From: JAVBOW01 sp031550125
Lineage (GTDB): Bacteria; Bacteroidota; Bacteroidia; Bacteroidales; Rikenellaceae
Direction of reading: 5' to 3'
Assembly (NCBI GenBank): GCA_031550125.1
Contig: JAVBOW010000019.1
Location: 1-64,000 of the forward strand
Length of the DNA stretch: 64,000 nucleotides
Shown: positions 48,345-56,684 of the stretch, piece after piece
How positions within the stretch are numbered: position 1 is the stretch's first letter
How the letters are laid out: every line of letters begins with the position of its first letter
Notes under the pieces: generated by a model
Database searches by the model: none
Seen by the model: the letters and a program-made list of their open reading frames with translations, nothing else
Told to the model about the DNA's origin: nothing
Program-made: the position numbers and the translations under genes

Positions 48345-49494
48345 TAGAATATTGCTTCTTTCAATCGACGGAACACAGACACTTCCTATTGCCAAATCTC
48401 TTTACAGGAGGGGCGATGAATTGTGGGGATTCTATAGTGAGAAGAATTCGTATGGAGCTCGCACAAAGTATATTAAAAATAAGATTCAAAACCCCGCAAT
48501 TTCAAATGAAGAGGAATTCGTTGATTTTCTTGTTGCTTTCTTACAGAAACATGATATCGATGCGATAATTCCGCTTAGCGATCAAAGTGCAAAGATATTA
48601 AGCAAATATAAATGCCGACTTTTGTCATTGTCCAGTTATATTATGCCCGATATCGATATTTTTATGCGTGGATACGATAAGAATAACCTGATGGCATTAT
48701 GCCGCGATCATAACTTTCCACATCCACATACCATCGATATAGCCACAGAGCATGACAAAATAAATGATTTTCCTTTCCCTGCCTTAATAAAACCCAATAT
48801 CACAACCGGGGCGCGAGGCATGACGAGAGTTAACTCCGCAGAAGAATTCGCATTACATTATCCATCAATAAAACGACAATACGGTGATTGTCACTTACAA
48901 GAATTCATAGAACCAGGAGGAGGGCAAATCGAAATTCAACTTTTGGTTGACGAAAATTCAGATATAATATATTCATCCGTTATTTACAAATACCGTTTCT
49001 ATCCGGTCAACGGAGGTTCTAGTTGTTGCAATACAACTATTCGGGAAAATAATTTAGTGACAATGTGTGGCGCAATTCTCAAGGAATTGAAATGGGTTGG
49101 CTTTGCAGATTTCGATTTGATCGAAGATATGAAGGATGGCATTGTAAAAGTGATGGAAATTAATCCTCGTGTCCCTGCCTGCGTTAAATCGGCAGTCGTG
49201 TCGGGAATTGACTACGGTCCGATAATAGTGGATAGCTACCTAGGAAGGGAATATAAAAACTATGAATATTCTCCGGGAGTGATATTACGCCATTTTGGAT
49301 TTGAGGTATTGTGGTTTATAAATAGTAAATATCGTTGGCGAACCAAGCCATCGTGGTTTAGATTTTTTGGCAAAAGGCTTTACTATCAGGATTTCGACAT
49401 ATTAGATCCTATGCCTTTTATATTTGGGACCTTGGGCAATATAAAAAAACAGTTCTCGAGTGAATTTCGCAAATCCAAAGCAGGAGTCAGATAA
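48337..49494 (+). CDS. ATP-grasp superfamily ligase in the polysaccharide operon
   Basis: A 385-residue ATP-grasp enzyme. An N-terminal pre-ATP-grasp Rossmann part (ILLLSIDGTQTLPIAKSL) is followed by the ATP-binding fold with PALIKPNITTGARGM, the LQEFIEPGGGQIEIQLL strand and the Mg-binding VMEINPRVPACV (glutamate and asparagine ligands). Such ligases join a carboxylate to an amine. In this context it may attach an amino acid or amine to the carboxyl of GalNAcA, but this is inference. Similar to carbamoyl-phosphate-synthase-like proteins found in polysaccharide loci. Confidence 0.82.
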   Translation: MADRILLLSIDGTQTLPIAKSLYRRGDELWGFYSEKNSYGARTKYIKNKIQNPAISNEEEFVDFLVAFLQKHDIDAIIPLSDQSAKILSKYKCRLLSLSSYIMPDIDIFMRGYDKNNLMALCRDHNFPHPHTIDIATEHDKINDFPFPALIKPNITTGARGMTRVNSAEEFALHYPSIKRQYGDCHLQEFIEPGGGQIEIQLLVDENSDIIYSSVIYKYRFYPVNGGSSCCNTTIRENNLVTMCGAILKELKWVGFADFDLIEDMKDGIVKVMEINPRVPACVKSAVVSGIDYGPIIVDSYLGREYKNYEYSPGVILRHFGFEVLWFINSKYRWRTKPSWFRFFGKRLYYQDFDILDPMPFIFGTLGNIKKQFSSEFRKSKAGVR

Positions 49495-49506
49495 TTGTAT
49501 GCGAAT

Positions 49507-50322
49507 ATGAAAATATTGACCTTTGACATAGAGGAATGGATGTTTTATGTGCATCGTTTCATGGGCGATGTTGCTTCTGCGGACAGGTTGCTTGGTCGGT
49601 TGCTCGACATGCTCGATGAGCGCGGTTTGCGCGCAACTTTCTTTTGCCTGGGGATTATTGCACGGGAATTCCCCGAGGTCATCAGACGCATAGAGGAGCG
49701 TGGGCATGAAATAGGCTGTCATTCCGACAAGCATAACTGGCTGTTGGAGTTCTCACGCCCTGAACTCATGGAGGATACCCGGCGGGCCATAGATTCCCTG
49801 GAGCAGGTCACAGGCAAGAAGATCAAGTATTACCGCGCGCCGGCGTTCTCGATAGGGGAAAAGAACGTATGGGCCATCGAAGTGCTTGCCAATTGCGGAA
49901 TAGAAGTAGATTGTTCTATCTTTCCGGCAACGCGCGATTTCGGTGGATTCGCCTCGTTCTCGCAAGACACTCCCACGGTGATAGAGTATAACGGATCGTC
50001 GTTGAAAGAGTTGCCGATAGGTATAACGTCTGTTTTCGGATATAAGCTGGCATATTCGGGCGGCGGTTATTTCCGCCTGTTGCCTTACGGTTTCATACGC
50101 AAGACCATGAACTCACGCAAATACGACATGGTATATATGCACATAAGCGATTTCGATGCCGAGCGGCCGCGGAAACTCAATATGAGGTATTTCAAAAATT
50201 ACTACGGGCTGAAAGGTACGATGGGAAAGATGGAAAAGATGGTCGCCGACTTCGATTTTCTGAGCGTGGGTCAGGCGCACGATCAGATCGACTGGGATAA
50301 ATGCAACCGTATTATTCTGTAA
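49507..50322 (+). CDS. NodB-type polysaccharide deacetylase
   Basis: A 271-residue carbohydrate esterase 4 enzyme of the exopolysaccharide/XrtA-associated type. Motif 1 TFDIEEW (catalytic Asp and acid pair), motif 2 GHEIGCHSDKHNW (His ligands), motif 3 YRAPAFSIG and a late MHISDFD are visible. No signal peptide, so it may act on undecaprenyl-linked precursors in the cytoplasm. Starts at the ATG at 49507; a TTG at 49495 is the only earlier option. From here on the base composition is GC-rich again. Confidence 0.87.
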   Translation: MKILTFDIEEWMFYVHRFMGDVASADRLLGRLLDMLDERGLRATFFCLGIIAREFPEVIRRIEERGHEIGCHSDKHNWLLEFSRPELMEDTRRAIDSLEQVTGKKIKYYRAPAFSIGEKNVWAIEVLANCGIEVDCSIFPATRDFGGFASFSQDTPTVIEYNGSSLKELPIGITSVFGYKLAYSGGGYFRLLPYGFIRKTMNSRKYDMVYMHISDFDAERPRKLNMRYFKNYYGLKGTMGKMEKMVADFDFLSVGQAHDQIDWDKCNRIIL

Positions 50323-50327
50323 AGCTC

Positions 50328-50930
50328 ATGTATAAGGGATTTTTCAAGCGCTTTTTCGATTTCGCTATTGCCCTTACGGGGCTTATTGTTCTGTCGCCGG
50401 TATTTTTAATTGTCGCGACTTTGCTGGCCGTGGCCAACGGCGGGAAGGTTTTCTTTACTCAGGAAAGACCCGGCAGGAACGAAAGGATATTCCGGGTGGT
50501 CAAGTTCAAATCCATGAACGACAAACGCGACATGAGCGGCAACCTGCTGCCCGACAAGGACAGGCTGACCGCGGTGGGCAGTTTCATAAGAAAGACTTCC
50601 CTGGACGAGATACCGCAGCTGATCAATGTACTGAAAGGCGACATGAGCCTCGTGGGGCCGCGTCCGCTTTTGGTGGAATACCTGCCGCTGTACGACAGCC
50701 GGCAGCGCAGGCGTCACGAAGTGCGGCCGGGTATCACCGGATGGGCGCAGGTAAACGGCAGGAATGCAATCGAATGGAAGCAGAAGTTCGAGTACGACGT
50801 ATGGTATGTAGATCACCTCTCGTTCGCCCTGGATGTTAAGATCCTGTTTGCGACGGTTCTCAAAACGGTAAAATCGGAAGGGATAACTTCCGCCACATCG
50901 GTAAGCATGGAGAAATTCACCGGCAACTAA
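50328..50930 (+). CDS. pglC: initiating sugar-1-phosphate transferase, PglC type
   Basis: A 200-residue small monotopic phosphoglycosyl transferase. An N-terminal re-entrant hydrophobic segment (FFDFAIALTGLIVLSPVFLI) is followed by QERPGRNERIF, KFKSMND, TSLDEIPQLINVLKGDMSLVGPRPLL (catalytic Asp-Glu pair) and RPGITGWAQVNGRN. Its size is that of PglC, not the long WcaJ form. It transfers a sugar phosphate to undecaprenyl phosphate; the neighbours suggest UDP-diNAcBac. Starts 5 nt after the deacetylase gene. Confidence 0.9.
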   Translation: MYKGFFKRFFDFAIALTGLIVLSPVFLIVATLLAVANGGKVFFTQERPGRNERIFRVVKFKSMNDKRDMSGNLLPDKDRLTAVGSFIRKTSLDEIPQLINVLKGDMSLVGPRPLLVEYLPLYDSRQRRRHEVRPGITGWAQVNGRNAIEWKQKFEYDVWYVDHLSFALDVKILFATVLKTVKSEGITSATSVSMEKFTGN

Positions 50931-50941
50931 CGATCTGACTT

Positions 50942-51547
50942 ATGTTTTTATACGGAGCAAGCGGACACGCCAAGGTAATATGCGAGATTCTGGAGGAATG
51001 CGGGATAACGATCGAAGGCATATACGACGACAATAGCTCATTGACGCAATTCGGCAAATTCCCTTTCCTGGGGGTTCGGTCCAAAACGGACAAAAGCCAG
51101 CGATTCATTATCTCGATAGGCAACAATTCCGTCCGAAGGAAGATAGCGCGCACACTCGACGCGCAATGGGGAACCGCCATAAGCCAACGGGCCAACGTGT
51201 CGACTTCGGCAATCATCGACGAAGGCAGCGTAGTTATGCAGGGTGCGAGCATAAACGCCGACGCTCGCATAGGCAAGCATGTGATAATAAACACCAACAG
51301 CAGCATCGACCACGATTGCACGATAGGCGATTTCGCCCACGTATCTCCTAACGCGGCCCTGGCCGGAAACGTTAGCGTAGGCGAAGGCTCCCATATAGGT
51401 ATAGGCGCCTGCGTGATCCAGGGGGTGAAAGTGGGCAAATGGGCGACGGTAGGCGCCGGGACAGTCGTAATAAAGGACGTTCCCGACTACGCCGTTGTGG
51501 TGGGCAACCCCGGCAAAACCATTAAGTACAACACAAATTTGAAATAA
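50942..51547 (+). CDS. pglD: sugar N-acetyltransferase, PglD/NeuD type
   Basis: A 201-residue LbH acetyltransferase. An N-terminal Rossmann-like nucleotide-sugar domain (FLYGASGHAKVICEILEE) is followed by hexapeptide coils with INTNSSIDHDCTIGDFAHVSPNAALAG (the catalytic His) and GAGTVVIKDVPDYAVVVGNPGK. It should acetylate the 4-amino group made by the PglE-like aminotransferase. 11 nt after pglC. Confidence 0.9.
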   Translation: MFLYGASGHAKVICEILEECGITIEGIYDDNSSLTQFGKFPFLGVRSKTDKSQRFIISIGNNSVRRKIARTLDAQWGTAISQRANVSTSAIIDEGSVVMQGASINADARIGKHVIINTNSSIDHDCTIGDFAHVSPNAALAGNVSVGEGSHIGIGACVIQGVKVGKWATVGAGTVVIKDVPDYAVVVGNPGKTIKYNTNLK

Positions 51548-51584
51548 TACGATCGGCCTCAGGCAGGATCATAATCCGGTTTAT

Positions 51585-52724
51585 ATGAATAAAAGAATTT
51601 GGCTTTCGCTGGCCCATATGGGCGGCCGCGAGCAGGAGTTTATACGCGAGGCTTTCGACACTAACTGGGTGGTGCCGCTGGGGCCGAACGTCAACGGGTT
51701 CGAGGCGGACCTCAAGGCGTTCCTCGGCGCGGGGAAACCTGTGGTAGCCCTCAGCGCCGGCACTGCGGCCATACATCTGGCCTTGGTGCAACTGGGCGTA
51801 GGCCACGGCGACGAAGTCATATGCCAGTCGTTCACTTTCGCCGCTTCGGCCAATCCCATCGTCTACCTGGGCGCCACGCCCGTATTCGTTGACAGCGAAG
51901 CTCAGACATGGAACATGTCGCCGGAATTGCTGGAAAAGGCCATCAAAGGGCGGATAGCCGAAACGGGCAAAAAACCAAAGGCTATAATACCCGTACACCT
52001 CTACGGTATGCCCGCCAAGATGGACTGCATAATGGAGATCGCCGGACGCTACGATATACCTGTGGTAGAGGATGCCGCCGAGGCGCTCGGATCGGTCTAC
52101 AAAGGCCGTATGTGCGGCTCTTTCGGGCGGTTCGGCATACTCAGTTTCAACGGCAATAAGATGATCACCACCTCGGGCGGAGGCGCGTTGGTCTGCCCGT
52201 CTGACGACGAGGCGGCAAAAACGATGTTCTACGCCACCCAGGCCCGCGACAACGCCCCGCACTACCAGCACTCGCACATAGGTTACAACTACCGTATGAG
52301 CAACATATGCGCCGGCATAGGGCGCGGGCAGATGTTCGTCCTCGGCGAGCATATCGCGCGCCGCCGGGCCATACACGCGCTGTACACTTCACTCCTCAAA
52401 GGCATCCCGGGAGTTACGGTGATGCAGAATCCGGACGGGGATTTCGATTCGAATTTCTGGCTCACATGCATACTCGTAGACCCAGCCGTTGCAGGCAAAA
52501 CGCGCGAGGATATACGCCTTGCCATGGACGCGGCCGACATAGAAACGCGCCCGTTGTGGAAACCAATGCACCTGCAGCCTGTGTTCGCCAACGCCCCGGC
52601 CTACACGGACGGCGTCAGCGAGAGGCTGTTCGACAACGGTCTTTGCCTGCCGTCGGGATCGTCGCTCACAGACGCCGACATAGAGCGGGTGGCGGAGATA
52701 ATAAGCGCTGTCTGCGCAGGCTGA
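51585..52724 (+). CDS. pglE: DegT/DnrJ/EryC1-type sugar aminotransferase, PglE type
   Basis: A 379-residue PLP enzyme of the nucleotide-sugar aminotransferase class. It has LSAGTAAIHLAL, CQSFTFAASANPIVYLGATPVFVD, VEDAAEALG and the PLP lysine in SFNGNKMITTSGGG. This matches PglE, which aminates UDP-4-keto-6-deoxy-GlcNAc at C4. With PglF (29676-31592) and PglD it completes UDP-diNAcBac synthesis. Last gene of the operon, before a 26-bp hairpin. Confidence 0.9.
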   Translation: MNKRIWLSLAHMGGREQEFIREAFDTNWVVPLGPNVNGFEADLKAFLGAGKPVVALSAGTAAIHLALVQLGVGHGDEVICQSFTFAASANPIVYLGATPVFVDSEAQTWNMSPELLEKAIKGRIAETGKKPKAIIPVHLYGMPAKMDCIMEIAGRYDIPVVEDAAEALGSVYKGRMCGSFGRFGILSFNGNKMITTSGGGALVCPSDDEAAKTMFYATQARDNAPHYQHSHIGYNYRMSNICAGIGRGQMFVLGEHIARRRAIHALYTSLLKGIPGVTVMQNPDGDFDSNFWLTCILVDPAVAGKTREDIRLAMDAADIETRPLWKPMHLQPVFANAPAYTDGVSERLFDNGLCLPSGSSLTDADIERVAEIISAVCAG

Positions 52725-52734
52725 TATAGAAATT

Positions 52735-52790
52735 GTTTCAATAAGGCCCCGCCTTGAGCCAGTAGGCTCAAGGCGGGGCCTTATTGAAAC
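52735..52790 (+). terminator. 26-bp perfect hairpin at the end of the polysaccharide operon
   Basis: A perfect 26-bp stem (52735-52760 with 52765-52790) with loop AGTA. It is rich in GC at its centre (AAGGCCCCGCC) with A/T ends, and lies 10 nt past the pglE stop. Downstream sequence has only weak T-richness, so it is a terminator by position and structure. Confidence 0.65.
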
Positions 52791-52807
52791 GATTTTCAGG
52801 ACCTGAC

Positions 52808-52871
52808 GCACGCTATGCGCAACGCCGCTATCGTAAGACGCAGCGTTTCCTTGCGCCGCGCATCTTAACGC
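52808..52871. repeat. dispersed intergenic repeat, copy B
   Basis: Core 52823-52871 matches 1782-1830 at 42 of 49 positions. It starts 32 nt past a strong hairpin, as copy A does (30 nt). The rest of the 404-nt gap up to 53128 is AT-rich leader with a -7 box at 53032-53039. Confidence 0.65.
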
Positions 52872-53031
52872 TAACCGGCCAGACATTTGACAGATGGCTG
52901 GCTTTAAAACATCCTTGCAGGCCATTAGAAGATAACTCCACCCCTAAGCTGAGTGTATTTCGAATATGAAAATATATGATTTTTAAAATATATTTATACG
53001 ATTTCCAAATATTCCTTCATCGCCTGTATGG

Positions 53032-53039
53032 TATATTTG
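53032..53039 (+). promoter_or_regulatory. -7 promoter box for the membrane AraC gene
   Basis: TATATTTG fits TAnnTTTG, with an ~90-nt leader to the ATG at 53129. No clear -33. Confidence 0.4.
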
Positions 53040-53128
53040 TATCCGATTCGCCCAATCCGCGCCTTTCATAGGGGAGGCGGAGCGAGCGGACCAGACCATC
53101 ATACAAACCAGATATAACGAGCCGGCCA

Positions 53129-54334
53129 ATGCTGTATTATTTCGCCCTGCTGCTCCCGAGCCTCACCGGATTCTTTTGGACGGTAAGCCTGATCATACGG
53201 TACAGGCAGAATTTCCGCACTCAGAATATCTTCATCGCCGGCGGCGCAGCCATATCCATAAGCACATTTATCTGGGCGCTATATTTCGCCGGGGTGGCCG
53301 ACCACTCGATGTTCTATAAGCTGGAGACGCTGGAAGCGTTCACGACGCTGTTGCTGCCTGCTATATTATACATGTGTTTCAGGACGCTGACCAACGAAAC
53401 GCCCTTCAGCAAGACGGCTTTCCTGTGGCTGACGCCCGCCGTGGTCATAGGGGCGACGATGACGGCCATCTACGTGGCTATGGGCGAAACCCGGGCCGTA
53501 CATTACGTTATGTCCGTAATGGAAAGCGGAGGCGGGCCGGTCCGGCCGGGCGACCTCGAATTCGCCATGTTTATCGTCAGCGGTCCGGTTTATTCGCTTG
53601 CCGTAATAGGCGAACTGGCCATAGTGCTTATATACGCCACGCTGCGCCTGATAAAATATCGTCACAGGCTGAGCGAATTCTTCTCCAATATGGAGGATAA
53701 ATCGATGGAAAACGGATGGGCGCTGCTGGTTGGATGCTATCTTATGGTCGTGCTGTCGCTCTCATCGTACAAAGGGCGGTTCCACTACAACGAACAGTCG
53801 CCGTTGCTTGCCGCGCTTATGGTATGCTGGGCCGTACTGATATACTTCATGGGATATAACGTCTACAGGCTACGTTTCACGGCAAGCACACTGGCCTCGG
53901 AGCTGGAGATGGCCGACACCGAGAGCGACGAAACGCCCGCCGACGAACCTTCGACGCACCCCGGCGAACCGGAGACGGGCGAAGCAGGCGCCCGGTACGC
54001 GGACATGATACCGGCTTTCGAGGGACTCATGCAAAAGGAGCGCATATTCCTGCAGGCGGACCTGCGCCTGGTGACGCTGGCGCGCATGATGCAAACAAAC
54101 CGGACTTATGTCTCCCGGATGATAAACGAGCATTACGGATGTTCGTTCTCCAGCCTTATCAACAGCCAGCGCATAGCATGGGCGCAGGAACTTATGCGCG
54201 GCGAACCGGGGTTGACGGTGGAGCAAGTGGCCGAGCGTTCGGGGTTTTCCAACGTGTCGTACTTCAGCAGCACGTTCCGTCAACATGCCGGCATTACATG
54301 CCGGGAGTGGCAGAAACAGAACAGATCGAAGTAA
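53129..54334 (+). CDS. membrane-anchored AraC-family regulator
   Basis: A 401-residue protein. Residues 1-255 contain about seven hydrophobic segments (for example FFWTVSLIIRY, AFLWLTPAVVIGATMTAIYV, LLVGCYLMVVLSL), a polar acidic linker follows at about 265-295, and the C-terminal 100 residues are an AraC HTH pair (LVTLARMMQTNRTYVSRMINEHYG and LTVEQVAERSGFSNVSYFSSTFR). It is probably an integral membrane receptor acting directly on DNA; the signal and targets are unknown. Converges on rpiB. Confidence 0.85.
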   Translation: MLYYFALLLPSLTGFFWTVSLIIRYRQNFRTQNIFIAGGAAISISTFIWALYFAGVADHSMFYKLETLEAFTTLLLPAILYMCFRTLTNETPFSKTAFLWLTPAVVIGATMTAIYVAMGETRAVHYVMSVMESGGGPVRPGDLEFAMFIVSGPVYSLAVIGELAIVLIYATLRLIKYRHRLSEFFSNMEDKSMENGWALLVGCYLMVVLSLSSYKGRFHYNEQSPLLAALMVCWAVLIYFMGYNVYRLRFTASTLASELEMADTESDETPADEPSTHPGEPETGEAGARYADMIPAFEGLMQKERIFLQADLRLVTLARMMQTNRTYVSRMINEHYGCSFSSLINSQRIAWAQELMRGEPGLTVEQVAERSGFSNVSYFSSTFRQHAGITCREWQKQNRSK

Positions 54335-54348
54335 CGCGAGCCGCCTCC

Positions 54349-54780
54349 TTATAACGGTATTTTATCTATGCGGGCCTGATGGCGGCCGCCTTCGAATTGA
54401 GTTTCCAGGAAAGCGTCGACGATGGCCACCGCCTCGAGGTTTTCAAGGAATCGGGCCGGCAACGAACAGACGTTCGCATCGTTGTGGCGGCGGGCCAACT
54501 GAGCTGTCTCCACGTTCCAGCACAGCGCTCCGCGCACCGAGCGGTGTTTGTTGACGGCCATATTGATGCCATTGCCGCTGCCGCAGATAGCTATGCCGCG
54601 CGGAACCTCGCCCGAATCGATGGCCGCGCCCAGCAGGTGGGCGTAATCGGGATAATCGCAACTCTCCTCGCTGTGGCAACCGAAATCAAATACGTCGTAA
54701 CCCTGGCTGTCGAGGTAACCCACCAAAAATTCCTTCAGTTGGTATCCGGCGTGGTCGGACGCTATGCCTATTTTTTTCAT
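54349..54780 (-). CDS. rpiB: ribose-5-phosphate isomerase B
   Basis: A 143-residue LacA/RpiB enzyme interconverting ribose 5-phosphate and ribulose 5-phosphate. It opens KKIGIASDHAGYQLKE; the catalytic cysteine is in ICGSGNGINMAVNK and the base/phosphate residues in RRHNDANV. Typical length. TATCTTTG at 54798-54805 lies 17 nt upstream. Confidence 0.94.
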   Translation of the reverse strand: MKKIGIASDHAGYQLKEFLVGYLDSQGYDVFDFGCHSEESCDYPDYAHLLGAAIDSGEVPRGIAICGSGNGINMAVNKHRSVRGALCWNVETAQLARRHNDANVCSLPARFLENLEAVAIVDAFLETQFEGGRHQARIDKIPL

Positions 54781-54797
54781 TTCTCCCTATTTTTCAT

Positions 54798-54805
54798 CAA
54801 AGATA
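54798..54805 (-). promoter_or_regulatory. -7 promoter box for rpiB
   Basis: Leftward TATCTTTG ending 17 nt before the rpiB ATG. Confidence 0.5.
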
Positions 54806-54900
54806 ACTAAATTTACGCGAGAATAGTGCAACAAATACGCCACATAATGCATCTTTACAACAAAGTAGCGACGGCAGCAACGGACAACAACACATAGGGC

Positions 54901-55434
54901 GTGACCGAGGAACAGATAATAGACGGATGCCGAAAAGGAGAGTCCCCGGCGCGCGAAGAGCTTTACAGGCGCTACGGCGGTGTCATGTACGCCATTTGCC
55001 GCCGTTATGCCGCAGACGCCGATATGGCCGGGGATATGTTCCACGACGGGTTCGTGAAGGTATTCACCAAGATAGGCGATTTTCGCGGCGAAGGTTCTTT
55101 CGAGGGATGGTGCAGGCGCGTGTTCGTCACCACGGCCCTGGGCCACCTGCGCAGGGAGGGGCGTTCGCAACGCAGCCAGCCTGCCGAGCAGATGGCGGGA
55201 CTGTCGTCGGGCGAAGCCTCGGCCCTGGAACGCATACAGGCCGAAGACTTGCAGGCGTGCATCGCCGAGCTGCCCGACGGTTACCGTACGATCCTCAACC
55301 TCTACGCCGTGGAGGGCTATTCGCACCACGAAGTGGCAGAGATGCTGGGGATCAGCGAAAACACCTCGCGATCGCAATATTCGCGGGCGAGGGTAAAACT
55401 TCTTTCGATGCTCCGAGAAAGGGATATATTATGA
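54901..55434 (+). CDS. ECF-type RNA polymerase sigma factor
   Basis: A 177-residue extracytoplasmic-function sigma factor. Region 2 (YRRYGGVMYAICRRYAADADMAGDMFHDGF) and region 4 (LPDGYRTILNLYAVEGYSHHEVAEMLGISE split around the linker) are clear; region 3 is absent. The start is a GTG. It ends in an ATGA overlap with the next gene, whose N-terminus is cytoplasmic and is likely to be its anti-sigma partner. Its own promoter is not evident as TAnnTTTG, as expected for autoregulation. Confidence 0.9.
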   Translation: MTEEQIIDGCRKGESPAREELYRRYGGVMYAICRRYAADADMAGDMFHDGFVKVFTKIGDFRGEGSFEGWCRRVFVTTALGHLRREGRSQRSQPAEQMAGLSSGEASALERIQAEDLQACIAELPDGYRTILNLYAVEGYSHHEVAEMLGISENTSRSQYSRARVKLLSMLRERDIL

Positions 55435-56669
55435 GGGACGAACTCGATAAAATACTGCAGGACAAGTTGCACGGCCTGTCTGCCGCACCTCCGCCGCAAG
55501 CGTGGGAGCGCATAGGCCGTACGCTTGAGAGAGAGAACAAAGTCCCGCCGCCACTCTCCAAACCGCGTAATGCGCCGGCCAGGATAGCCGTGTGGACGGC
55601 CGTGGCCGCATTGCTTGCGGTGGCGTTGGTCGTCTCCGACGGTTATCTGAACCGGGAGTCGCTGCAAATAAACCCGATACCGCTGGCCGTAACAGAGACG
55701 GCCCGGCCTGCAGAAATTACGGCGTCGCAGGAAGCGCGCGGCGCGGAAATCAGCTCCGCTGGCAGGAAAAAGCCCCAGGCCAGCAACACAGGCAATGAGG
55801 CAAAGGTGATAGCGATATGCTGGGAAGCGGTTGCGGACAAGGTCGTGCAACAGACGGCGCATTCGTCCGGGGAAAAGCCGTCTTCTGACATTCCGGGGCA
55901 GGCCCAGCCCGCCTACAAAACGAACGATCGCGCCCCGGTCGACACCACGGCTTCCGTCACCTCACAGGCGCGCCTTATGTCGTTCAATCCGTTCCGTTCG
56001 GCACGCAACCTCGGCTACGTACGCCGCAGGCTCACCGGATCGCTCTACGCAGCCAACTTCGGCGGCCAGGGCGGCGACAGCCGCACAACCGTGCCGGCCC
56101 GATACTCGGCCAGCCGTACCGGAGAGCAATCGTCCCTGGGCGTCAACGCCTATGTGGTGACTTCGGCAACGCACCGCCTGCCGCTCTCGGCCGGACTGGA
56201 CGTGGCCTTCGACATAGGCAAAAGGCTGAATATAGAAACAGGGCTGACCTACACCTACCTGTGCTCGGACTATGAAATCGACATATCGTCTTCCGTAAGG
56301 AATGTGACCCAGGAGCTGAATTACATAGGTATCCCCGTGGCCATAACCTATACCTTCTGGAATCCGGGGCCGTTGGAAATTTACGTCAGGGGAGGCGCGA
56401 TGATCGAAAAAGGGATATACGGAGTACGAAAGACGGACTTCCCCGGCTCCGAAAGGAACAAAAACGAAACTATCCGCCTCAACGGCATGCAGCCGTCGGT
56501 GATGGCCGCCATAGGCACGGAGATAAAATTCGGGAAACGCATAGGGCTTTACATCGAACCCGGAGTAAGCTACTATCCGCACAACGACAGCCAGCCCGAG
56601 AGCTACCGCACGGTGAATCCCCTGGGAGTAAACCTAAGGGCGGGTCTCAGGTTCAACCTGCGCAAATAA
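55431..56669 (+). CDS. putative dual-membrane anti-sigma protein (cytoplasmic N-terminus, TM, outer-membrane beta-barrel)
   Basis: A 412-residue protein. Residues 1-50 are polar and cytoplasmic, with an amphipathic helix (RDELDKILQDKLHGL) and APPPQAWERIGRTLE. One TM lies at about 52-70 (IAVWTAVAALLAVALVVSD). A ~130-residue Ala/Thr/Pro/Gln-rich linker follows. The last ~210 residues are a PorT-like outer-membrane beta-barrel with strands such as RLNIETGLTYTYL and terminal LRAGLRFNLRK. The frame stays open upstream to 54927, but that part overlaps the sigma gene out of frame; the ATG at 55431 overlaps its stop. This matches the dual membrane-spanning anti-sigma (Dma) design known in Bacteroides. 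Confidence 0.8.
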   Translation: MRDELDKILQDKLHGLSAAPPPQAWERIGRTLERENKVPPPLSKPRNAPARIAVWTAVAALLAVALVVSDGYLNRESLQINPIPLAVTETARPAEITASQEARGAEISSAGRKKPQASNTGNEAKVIAICWEAVADKVVQQTAHSSGEKPSSDIPGQAQPAYKTNDRAPVDTTASVTSQARLMSFNPFRSARNLGYVRRRLTGSLYAANFGGQGGDSRTTVPARYSASRTGEQSSLGVNAYVVTSATHRLPLSAGLDVAFDIGKRLNIETGLTYTYLCSDYEIDISSSVRNVTQELNYIGIPVAITYTFWNPGPLEIYVRGGAMIEKGIYGVRKTDFPGSERNKNETIRLNGMQPSVMAAIGTEIKFGKRIGLYIEPGVSYYPHNDSQPESYRTVNPLGVNLRAGLRFNLRK

Positions 56670-56684
56670 GGATCGAGACCTCCC

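Noticed and set aside
54927..55430. 168-codon N-terminal extension of the barrel protein
   Set aside because: It overlaps the sigma factor out of frame and reads as Arg/Pro/Gly-rich noise; the ATG at 55431 overlapping the sigma stop is the natural start.
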